From Chloroflexota bacterium (lineage in GTDB: Bacteria > Chloroflexota > Dehalococcoidia > Bin125): DNA of 64,000 bases. A program made the translations under genes and the position numbers. The notes under the pieces were generated by a model. That model ran no database searches. It was given only the letters and a program-made list of their open reading frames with translations, and had not been told where the DNA came from. Shown one piece after another: positions 53,061-60,297 of this stretch; positions within the stretch are counted from its first letter, which is position 1; each line of letters starts with the position of its first letter. The stretch spans positions 56,361 through 120,360 of the forward strand of contig QGNQ01000004.1 in NCBI GenBank assembly GCA_003228175.2, in the 5' to 3' direction.

Positions 53061-53249
53061 CGCCGCGCGCGTGCCTAGGCGGCCTGCGCCATCCGATCCG
53101 CGTCCTGAATCGACACGGAGTAGATCGGCGGCAGCATCTGGCCTTCGAAACGGGCCGAAAGCGCTGCTGGGCAGGGGGAACGCCTCTGGGACGCCCGAGC
53201 GCCAGCCGCAGCGCGGCCCCGGGGACACCTACTGGAGCCGCTCCTGCTG
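53061..53249. other. gap with a coding-like minus-strand tail, no gene called
   Basis: A minus frame ending with TAG at 53077-53075 reads LSARFEGQMLPPIYSVSIQDADRMAQAA, which looks like the end of a real protein but has no start or ribosome site. It could be the remnant of a lost gene. Confidence 0.2.
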
Positions 53250-54419
53250 CTATCTGCGGTGACCCGTCGCCATGTAGAACCAGATGGGACGCTTAGCTCC
53301 CTGGTCCTTGATCACCTGACGCGCCGCCAGGAGCAGCTTGCCGGCCTCCGTCTTCTCGAAGAACCAGGCCTCAGCGCCGCGGGGCCCGGGGTCGGGACCT
53401 TCGACGAGTTCCAGCGCGGCCTCCTCGTAGTACGTGCGGATGTCGTGCGCCACCGCGATCGTGTTGCGACCCGGGATCTCGACGGTCGTCCAGTCGGCGC
53501 CGTCGGCGATCTCTCGCAGGACGGCGAGCGCGCCGGGCACGCCGTCGGCATCGATCACGCGGCCCACGCTGGTCACGCCGCGACGCGCGCGCGCCCGGTC
53601 GTAGGCCTTTCGGATCCCGCGCGCCTCATCGACGGCGGGCGGCAGGGAGGGGTCGAAGCGCGGTGGCAGAGTGCAGCTGATGGCCTCCTCGGCGCCGACG
53701 ATCGTCTCCGCGTACTCCTCAAAGACGGGACCGGAGTTGCGCTCCAGGAGGCCGAACGCGTGTCGCAAAACGTCGTGCTGGAACGCAGCGTCGTTGGGCT
53801 TGCCCAGCGGCCGTCCCAGCGGGAACTCGCAGTGCAAGACGCGGGGCGGGTGCATCCGCGAGGAAACATCCTTGATGGCCGAGATCGCCACGGTCGCGAG
53901 ACCGGCGGCCTCGAAGACGTGCGCCAGCGTACACACGGTACGCGTGCAGAGCGGTCAAACGGGGGTCAGCAGCACGACATCGACGCCGGCCGCTTTCATC
54001 TCCGCGGCACAGGCCGGTCCGCTATCGAGCCGCACGGTGGAAACGTCATCGGGCTGGTTGCCAGCGAAGGAGTAGTGCGTCTCCGCGACGGAGCCGATCG
54101 TGCCGGCGGCCGCGAGCTCATCCAGACGGTCGAGCGGATAGACAACGTTGGGATCGATGCTGAACGCCGAACGGTCGAAGTTGTGACTCCAATGCCCCAG
54201 GACGAGCTTGCGCTGCGCCGCATCGAGGGCGCGATAGCTGGTGTCCCCGCCGCTGAAGGCCTCACCATCGGCCGGGTACAGCGCCGCGGTTGTAACGATG
54301 GCGATCCGGGCTTCGGCGAGGGGAGGCGGCGTCGTCCAAGCCGTCGTCTCGAACTCGGGCACGGGCATTGCGCCCACACCCTCCCGCATGACCGCATCTC
54401 CCAGGCGCTTGTCTACCAT
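53250..54419 (-). CDS. GrdB/PrdB-family probable selenoprotein (in-frame UGA = Sec155)
   Basis: The ORF track gives two ORFs (53955..54434 and 53250..53936) in one frame, separated by a single TGA (53957-53955). Joined, 389 residues from ATG 54419 (GAGGTGGGG upstream) match glycine/betaine/proline reductase component B: VVYPLDRLDELAAAGTIGSVAETHYSFAGNQPDD, then AAGVDVVLLTPV-U-PLCTRTVCTLAHVFEAAGLATVAIS, then HCEFPLGRPLGKPND. The UGA falls at the family's Sec position, making UPLC a UxxC redox pair. GrdB/PrdB reduce C-N bonds of glycine, betaine or proline. No GrdA/PrdA/GrdC partners are nearby, so the substrate is unknown. A nonsense mutation is the alternative. Confidence 0.82.
53927..53943 (-). 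promoter_or_regulatory. candidate bacterial SECIS stem-loop
   Basis: Minus strand GCGUAC-CGUGU-GUACGC: a perfect 6-bp stem with a 5-nt loop starting 17 nt after the UGA. A G is the second loop base, as the SelB-binding rule for bacterial SECIS elements requires, and the distance lies in the usual 16-37 nt range. UGC/GCA (53948-53946 with 53922-53920) can extend the stem across an internal loop. It lies inside the reading frame, as bacterial SECIS do. Confidence 0.7.
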
Positions 54420-54695
54420 TCGGCCCCACCTCACTTCCCTACGCCTGACGCTACGTACCGATCGGGCCGATCGTCAATCGGGTGCTGCGGAGCGGGCGAG
54501 CGGACGGGGACGAGAACCGCGCTCGTTGAAGACGCCCTTGGCGGTGAGCGCGGCGGCCTCGGCGTCGGGCATGGCCAGGTCGGTTGAGAACGCCGTAGGG
54601 GCTGAGCATGCCGGTGGACACGCGCGGCGGTGTAATCTCCCCACCCGCAGATCCCCCGATCCGATCTCCCCTGCGGCCGATTGAAGGAGCCACAC
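54420..54695. other. intergenic region, divergent promoters
   Basis: 276 nt between the GrdB-like gene (minus) and the hydrolase (plus). No ORF is supported. TAATCT near 54632 is a possible -10 for the hydrolase. Confidence 0.5.
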
Positions 54696-55640
54696 GTGCC
54701 TGCAACGTCCACCGCCTTGGAACCCGATATCCGTGCCTTCTTGGATCTGGCCGCCGCGGCGGGCGGTCCCGCCCTGGGTGAGATGACTCCCGCGGAAGCC
54801 CGCGAAATGTTCCGCTTCGTCCTCGAGATGCAGGGGGAGCCGGAGGACGTGGCGCTGGTCCGAGATCTTGCGGCGTCAGGCCCCGACGCCGACATCCCGC
54901 TGCGCCTCTATCGACCCCCGGCCCACGGCCCGCTACCCGTTCTGCTCTACATGCACGGCGGCGGCTGGGTGATCGGCGATCTGGAAACACACGACCGGCT
55001 CTGCCGGGCGATCGCCAACGCCGCCGGTTGTGCGGTCGTCGCGGTGGACTACCGGCTTGCGCCCGAGCATCGTTACCCGGCGGCCTCCGAGGACTGCTAC
55101 GCGGCGCTCACCTGGCTGGTGGCCAACGCCGACGACTTGGACGTGGACGCGACTCGCATCGCTGTCGGCGGGGATAGTGCCGGGGGCCATCTCAGCGCCG
55201 TCGTCGCGCAGATGGCGCGCGACCGCGGGGGCCCGGCGCTGACGTTGCAGATCCTGCACTGCCCCGTCGCGGATGCGGACTTCAGCACCCCTTCCTACGA
55301 GGCCAACGCCGATGGCTTCGGGCTCACACGCGACTCCATGCGCTGGTTCTGGGACCACTACCTGCCCGATGCCGCCGCCCGCGCCGAGCCAATGGCCTCG
55401 CCGCTGCAAGGCGACTGCACGGGCCTGCCGCCGGCGCTGGTGCAGACGGCGGGCTACGACCCGCTGCGCGATGAGGGCCTGGCCTACGCCGCCAAGCTGG
55501 CCGCCGCAGGCGTGGAGGTCACGATCCACAACCACGCCGGCTTGACGCACGACACACTCGCGATGTTTGGCGCGCTGGACGGCGGGCGGCGCAACCTGGA
55601 GGAGGTTGTCGGGCACCTGCGACGCGCCTTCGGCGGCTGA
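54696..55640 (+). CDS. alpha/beta hydrolase, HSL/arylesterase (GDXG) family
   Basis: GTG 54696 with AAGGAG six nt upstream; the track's TTG overlaps that site. 314 residues. LLYMHGGGWVIGDLETHDRLCRAIA is the oxyanion HGGG, VDYRLAPEHRYPAASEDCYAAL follows, GGDSAGGHLSAVVA holds the nucleophile Ser, TAGYDPLRDEG the Asp and HAGLTHDT the His. Hydrolyses short-chain esters. It precedes a Baeyer-Villiger monooxygenase, which produces esters or lactones, so it may open them. Confidence 0.93.
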   Translation: MPATSTALEPDIRAFLDLAAAAGGPALGEMTPAEAREMFRFVLEMQGEPEDVALVRDLAASGPDADIPLRLYRPPAHGPLPVLLYMHGGGWVIGDLETHDRLCRAIANAAGCAVVAVDYRLAPEHRYPAASEDCYAALTWLVANADDLDVDATRIAVGGDSAGGHLSAVVAQMARDRGGPALTLQILHCPVADADFSTPSYEANADGFGLTRDSMRWFWDHYLPDAAARAEPMASPLQGDCTGLPPALVQTAGYDPLRDEGLAYAAKLAAAGVEVTIHNHAGLTHDTLAMFGALDGGRRNLEEVVGHLRRAFGG

Positions 55641-55740
55641 TCTCCTGAGGGCGCCGGGCGCGAAGCCACCACGCCGGTTGCGAAGCCGAGACAGAGGTGG
55701 AAGACTCCGCCCAACCAGCGGCGCAACAGAGGGGTGGAGC

Positions 55741-57378
55741 ATGTCGGACACGCCCGACCGATTCGACGCGGTGATCGTGGGGGCCGGCTTCGCGGGGATG
55801 TACATGCTGCACCGGCTGCGCGAAGCGGGCTTCTCGGCTCGGGTCTATGAGGCCGGCGACGGCGTTGGCGGGACCTGGTACTGGAACCGCTACCCGGGCG
55901 CCCGCTGCGACGTGGAGAGCCTGGAGTACCAGTACTCGTTCTCGGACGAGTTGCAGCGCGAGTGGAACTGGTCCGAGCGCTACGCCCAGCAGCCGGAGAT
56001 CCTCGATTACGCGGAGCACGTGGCCGACCGCTTCGACCTGCGCCGCGACATCCAGTTCCAGACGCGCGTTGAGACCGCAACCTACGACGAAGACACGAGC
56101 CGCTGGAACGTCGCTGCCGGGCCCAGCGGCGGCGAGTCGACCCGGGTCTCGGCCCAGTTCCTAATCATGGCGACCGGCTGCCTCTCCAAGCCCAAGTTCC
56201 CCGAGATTGCCGGACGGGAGTCGTTCCAGGGGGAGGCCTACCACACCGGCCTGTGGCCGCACGAGGGTGTGGACTTCGCGGGTCGAGGGGTGGGGGTGAT
56301 TGGGACAGGTTCGTCGGCGATTCAGTCGATCCCGCGCATCGCTGAGCAGGCGTCGCACGTGACCGTCTTCCAACGCACCCCCAACTTCAGCATCCCCGCC
56401 AATCAGCAGCCGCTGGCCCCGGAGGCCATCGCGACCTACAAGGACGAATTCCAGGCCCTGCGGCGCAAGGCGCTCACACACCCCTTCGGCTTCATCACGG
56501 ATCAATCGACGCTGTCTGTGTTCGACGTGGACGATGACGAACGCAACCGCACGCTGAACGCAAGCTGGCAGGCGGGCGGCTTCAAATTCCTTGGGGACTT
56601 CGCGGACTGGCCAGTCGACGAGCCGGCCAACGAGAAGATGGCCGACTTCGTGCGCGACAAGATCGCGGACACGGTCTCCGATCCGCAGGTCGCCGCCACG
56701 CTGCAACCTCGCAGCTACCCCCTGGGGACGAAGCGCATCTGCGTCGACACGGACTACTTCCAGACGTACAACCGCGACAACGTCCGCCTGGTCGACCTCA
56801 ACCAAACACCGATCGAAGCGATCACCACCGCCGGCCTGCGCACCAGCGCCGAGGAGTTCGCATTCGACACGCTGGTCTACGCGACCGGCTTCGACGCGAT
56901 GACCGGCGCGATCCTGGCGGTGGACATCCGCGGACGCGGCGGGGAATCGCTGCGTGAGAAGTGGGCGGCGGGGCCCCGCACCTACCTGGGGCTGTGCGTG
57001 GCCGGTTTCCCCAACCTGTTCACGATCACCGGCCCGGGCAGTCCTTCCGTGCTGAGCAACATGATGGTGGCAATTGAGCAGCACGTGGACTGGATCCACG
57101 ACTGTGTGGTGAGCCTGCGCGCCCAGGAGCTGGGCAGCATTGAGGCCGCCCCAGAAGCCGAGGCGGAGTGGGTGGAGCACGTGGCGGCGGTCGGCGACGC
57201 CACCCTCTTCCCCAAAGCGAACTCCTGGTACCTGGGCGCGAACGTGCCCGGCAAGCCGCGCGTCTTCCTGCCGTACATCGGCCTGGGCGTCTACAAGGAG
57301 AAGTGCGACGCCGTTGCGGCCAATGAATATGAGGGCTTCGTCCTGCAGCCCCGCAGCAGCGTGACGGTGGGCAGTTAG
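55741..57378 (+). CDS. flavin-containing Baeyer-Villiger-type monooxygenase
   Basis: ATG 55741 with GGAGC upstream. 545 residues. FDAVIVGAGFAGMYMLHRLREAG (FAD GxGxxG), GGTWYWNRYPGARCDVESLEYQYSFSDEL, FQGEAYHTGLWPH at ~162 (BVMO fingerprint FxGxxxHxxxW) and GVGVIGTGSSAIQSIP (NADPH motif). BVMOs insert oxygen next to a ketone carbonyl, giving esters or lactones. Followed by a CoA-transferase 2 nt later, so probably an operon. Confidence 0.94.
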   Translation: MSDTPDRFDAVIVGAGFAGMYMLHRLREAGFSARVYEAGDGVGGTWYWNRYPGARCDVESLEYQYSFSDELQREWNWSERYAQQPEILDYAEHVADRFDLRRDIQFQTRVETATYDEDTSRWNVAAGPSGGESTRVSAQFLIMATGCLSKPKFPEIAGRESFQGEAYHTGLWPHEGVDFAGRGVGVIGTGSSAIQSIPRIAEQASHVTVFQRTPNFSIPANQQPLAPEAIATYKDEFQALRRKALTHPFGFITDQSTLSVFDVDDDERNRTLNASWQAGGFKFLGDFADWPVDEPANEKMADFVRDKIADTVSDPQVAATLQPRSYPLGTKRICVDTDYFQTYNRDNVRLVDLNQTPIEAITTAGLRTSAEEFAFDTLVYATGFDAMTGAILAVDIRGRGGESLREKWAAGPRTYLGLCVAGFPNLFTITGPGSPSVLSNMMVAIEQHVDWIHDCVVSLRAQELGSIEAAPEAEAEWVEHVAAVGDATLFPKANSWYLGANVPGKPRVFLPYIGLGVYKEKCDAVAANEYEGFVLQPRSSVTVGS

Positions 57379-57380
57379 TC

Positions 57381-58664
57381 GTGGCCATCGAGCCACACGG
57401 ACCGCTGTCGGGCGTGCGCGTCGTGGAGTTCGCCGTCGCGGTGCAAGGGCCGTTGGCGGGCGGCTTCCTGGCCGACATGGGCGCCGACGTGATCAAAGTC
57501 GAGCCACCCGGTGGCGACGGCAACCGCTGGCATACGGGGGTCAACTGGCCGCTCCCCAAGGAGACGCCGGGCGCCCAGTTCCTCTCGGTTTCGCACGGCA
57601 AGCGTTCGATCTCGGTCGATATTCACAGCGACGTCGGCCGGGAGGTCATGCACCGCCTGATCGACCGCACGGACATCTTCCTGAGCAACTTCCGCGAGCC
57701 CTCGCTGGAGCGCATGGGCATGGGCTACGAGGCGTTGTCCGCCCGCAACCCGCGGCTGGTCTACGCGATCGCCAACGGCTTTGGCCATCGCGGGCCGGAC
57801 CGCGACAAGCGCATGACGGACCAGTTCGCCCAGTCGCGTTCGGGCATCTCCAGCGTGACGGGGGATCCCGGCAGCGCGACTGTCATCCCGGGCGCCGTGA
57901 TCGGCGACACCGGCGGCGCGATGGGCCTGGCGCTGGGCATCATGACCGCGCTGGCCGCGCGGGAGTTGCACGGCATCGGGCAGAAAGTGCAGACATCGTC
58001 CTACGGGATCATGGTCTGGATGCAGGCCTGGGAAATCAATCATTCGTCGGTCACGGGCACCACGCTGCGTCGCGACGGTCCCCACCATCCCAACGTGCCG
58101 GGCATCGTGGGCCTCTACGACACCGCCGACGGTGGCGCCTTCTGCGTGGGCATCAACAGTGGTGAGAGTTGGCGCGAGTTCTGCGACTTCGGCGGTATTC
58201 CGGAGGTTGGGGCCGACCCCCAGTGGGACTCCTACGACAAGCGCTCCCCCACGACGAACTTCGCGCACGCGGAGACGGCCAACGAACTGCGTCCGCATGT
58301 CGCGCGGGCGATGCGCAATCGCACGTCGGCGGAATGGGAGCAGTTCTTCGACGCGCACCAAGAGGACATCATGTACCAGCGCGTGCTCGACTACGACGAT
58401 GTCCTGCACGACCCACAAGCGCTGGAAAACGGCTACATCGTCGAGAAGGACGTGCCTGGCGTTGGCAAGCGACCCATGGTCGGCAACCCGATGCAGTTCA
58501 ACAAGACGCCGGCCGTCGCGCAGCCCTGGTACTCCGCGCTGGGCCAGCACACGGCCGAGATCATGGGCGAGCTGGGCTTCTCCGCCGACGAGATCGCCAC
58601 GATCGAGGCGCAGAAGAGTCCCGGCCAGCCCATGTCGCGGCGTGGTCGGGAGCGCGCCCGGTAG
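57381..58664 (+). CDS. type III CoA-transferase (CaiB/BaiF)
   Basis: 427 residues from GTG, 2 nt after the monooxygenase stop. GPLSGVRVVEFAVAVQGPLAGGFLADMGADVIKVEPPGGDGNRW and VIPGAVIGDTGGAMGLALGIMTALAARELHGIGQKV (catalytic Asp kept). A complete single-domain enzyme that probably loads a monooxygenase/hydrolase product onto CoA. Substrate inferred from context only. Confidence 0.93.
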   Translation: MAIEPHGPLSGVRVVEFAVAVQGPLAGGFLADMGADVIKVEPPGGDGNRWHTGVNWPLPKETPGAQFLSVSHGKRSISVDIHSDVGREVMHRLIDRTDIFLSNFREPSLERMGMGYEALSARNPRLVYAIANGFGHRGPDRDKRMTDQFAQSRSGISSVTGDPGSATVIPGAVIGDTGGAMGLALGIMTALAARELHGIGQKVQTSSYGIMVWMQAWEINHSSVTGTTLRRDGPHHPNVPGIVGLYDTADGGAFCVGINSGESWREFCDFGGIPEVGADPQWDSYDKRSPTTNFAHAETANELRPHVARAMRNRTSAEWEQFFDAHQEDIMYQRVLDYDDVLHDPQALENGYIVEKDVPGVGKRPMVGNPMQFNKTPAVAQPWYSALGQHTAEIMGELGFSADEIATIEAQKSPGQPMSRRGRERAR

Positions 58665-58667
58665 ACT
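58662..58667 (+). promoter_or_regulatory. -10-like TAGACT for the carboxylase gene
   Basis: A perfect TAGACT overlaps the CoA-transferase stop codon and lies 41 nt before the carboxylase GTG, so the downstream genes may have their own promoter. Confidence 0.45.
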
Positions 58668-58708
58668 ACCCCCTGTCCCCAACGGATCCCTCTACTGAAG
58701 GAGCGCTT

Positions 58709-60268
58709 GTGAGCTGGCAGCCTGAGATCGATGAACTTCAACGACGACACACAATGGCCGAGGCCATGGGCGGGCCGGAGGGCGTCGCGCGGCAGCGCCT
58801 GCGGGGCAAGCTGACCGTGCGGGAGCGCCTGGACCTCCTCGTCGACGAGGGCAGCTTCCAGGAGCAAGGCAAGCTGCAGGGATTCGCCAAGTACGACGAT
58901 GACGGCAACCTGACGGGCTTCCTGCCCACGTCGCGCGTCAAGGGGATCGGCAAGGTCAACGGGCGCCGCGTCTACATCACCGGGTCCGACTTCACGATCC
59001 GCGGCGGCTCCGCCCATAGTGACGACGGCGGCGTCGACATGGGCCACGGCCAACCCAACGCCAACGAGCTGCTGCTGCCCACGGTGCACTTACTGGACGC
59101 GGCCGGCGGCAGCGTGGAGGAGTTCTCCGAGCTGGGGCGCACCTATATCCCGGACGGCGGCCAGTTCGAGGCGTACTGCAAGATCGTCAACATCGCGCCC
59201 GTCGCTTCCGCGGTGCTGGGCCCCACGGCGGGCGGCGCCGCGCCCATCCCCCCGCTGAGCCACTTCAGCGTCATGGCCAAGGGCTTGGGCCAAGTCTTCC
59301 CGGGTGGGCCGCCGGTCGTCAAGGCCGCGCTGGGCCTGGAGATCGACAAGGAAGTGCTGGGGGGCTGGAAGATCCACACGCGCGTCAGCGGTGTCGTGGA
59401 CAATGCGGCGGAGGATGAAGAAGACGCGATCGATCAGGTCAAACGTTTCCTCAGCTACATGCCCGACAACGTCTACGAGATGCCCCCCCGCGGCGACACG
59501 AGCGACGACCCGCAACGCCGCGACGAGCGCCTGCTCGATCTCATCCCGCACGACAAGCGCAGGCCCTACGACCCGCGCGTGATCATTGACGCGGTCTTCG
59601 ACAAGGACTCCTTCTTCGAGATCTCGCCCACCTACGGGGCCTCGCGCATCGTGGGGCTCGCGCGGGCGAACGGCTACCCCGTGGGCGTGTTGATGAACAA
59701 CGTCAATCGCCGCGGCGGATCGATGGACGTGGCCGCGGCCGAGAAGTCGAGCCGGCTCGTCCAGCTCTGCGATACGTTCCACCTGCCGATGGTCGTGCTG
59801 ATGGACGACCCGGGCTTCCTGGTGGGGCCGGAGTCGGAGAAGCAGGGCATTGAGCGGGCGGGGGCGCGGCTCGTCTACTCCATCGTGGCGAGCAAGATGC
59901 CCTGGCTTTCCTTCGTCTGCCGGCAGTCGTTCGGACTGGCGGGGTCGCTGCAATTCCGTCCCGGCCCGCATCTGTTCCGGCGCTACGCCTGGGTGTCCGG
60001 GCACTGGGGCTCAATGCACATCGAGGGCGGTACCGATGCCGCCTTCCGCCGGGTGATCGCGGATGCGCCCGACCCGGACGCCAAGCGCGCCGAGATCGAG
60101 GAGGGCTTCCGTCGCATCTCCTCGCCCTTCCGCACCGCCGAAGCCACAGGCCTGGACCTGATCGACCCACGCGACACGCGGGCGATCCTGTGCGACTTCG
60201 TGGAGATGGCGCAAGGCGTGATCAAGACGCAGCTGGGGCCGGGCGTCGGGCCCACGTGGCGTCCGTAG
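58709..60268 (+). CDS. acyl-CoA carboxylase carboxyltransferase subunit
   Basis: GTG 58709, AAGGAG five nt upstream; the ORF-track start at 58169 is false. 519 residues, normal PCC/ACC beta length. RQRLRGKLTVRERLDLLVDEGSFQEQGKLQGF, VYITGSDFTIRGGSAHSDDG, GPTAGGAAPIPPLSHFSVMAKGLGQVFPGGPPVV and PVGVLMNNVNRRGGSMDVAAAEKSSRLVQLCDTFHLPMVVLMDDPGFLVGPESEKQGIERAGARLVY are the carboxyltransferase N and C domains. It transfers CO2 from carboxy-biotin to an acyl-CoA; no biotin-carboxylase subunit is nearby. The biotin genes at 31.7 kb would supply the cofactor. Confidence 0.92.
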   Translation: MSWQPEIDELQRRHTMAEAMGGPEGVARQRLRGKLTVRERLDLLVDEGSFQEQGKLQGFAKYDDDGNLTGFLPTSRVKGIGKVNGRRVYITGSDFTIRGGSAHSDDGGVDMGHGQPNANELLLPTVHLLDAAGGSVEEFSELGRTYIPDGGQFEAYCKIVNIAPVASAVLGPTAGGAAPIPPLSHFSVMAKGLGQVFPGGPPVVKAALGLEIDKEVLGGWKIHTRVSGVVDNAAEDEEDAIDQVKRFLSYMPDNVYEMPPRGDTSDDPQRRDERLLDLIPHDKRRPYDPRVIIDAVFDKDSFFEISPTYGASRIVGLARANGYPVGVLMNNVNRRGGSMDVAAAEKSSRLVQLCDTFHLPMVVLMDDPGFLVGPESEKQGIERAGARLVYSIVASKMPWLSFVCRQSFGLAGSLQFRPGPHLFRRYAWVSGHWGSMHIEGGTDAAFRRVIADAPDPDAKRAEIEEGFRRISSPFRTAEATGLDLIDPRDTRAILCDFVEMAQGVIKTQLGPGVGPTWRP

Positions 60269-60297
60269 GTGGCCCAGCCTGAGATGGGCCCCGGCAA

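Noticed and set aside
53250-53936. treating the two GrdB-like ORFs as separate genes
   Set aside because: Same frame, one TGA apart, no start or ribosome site for the second, and both match one family protein.
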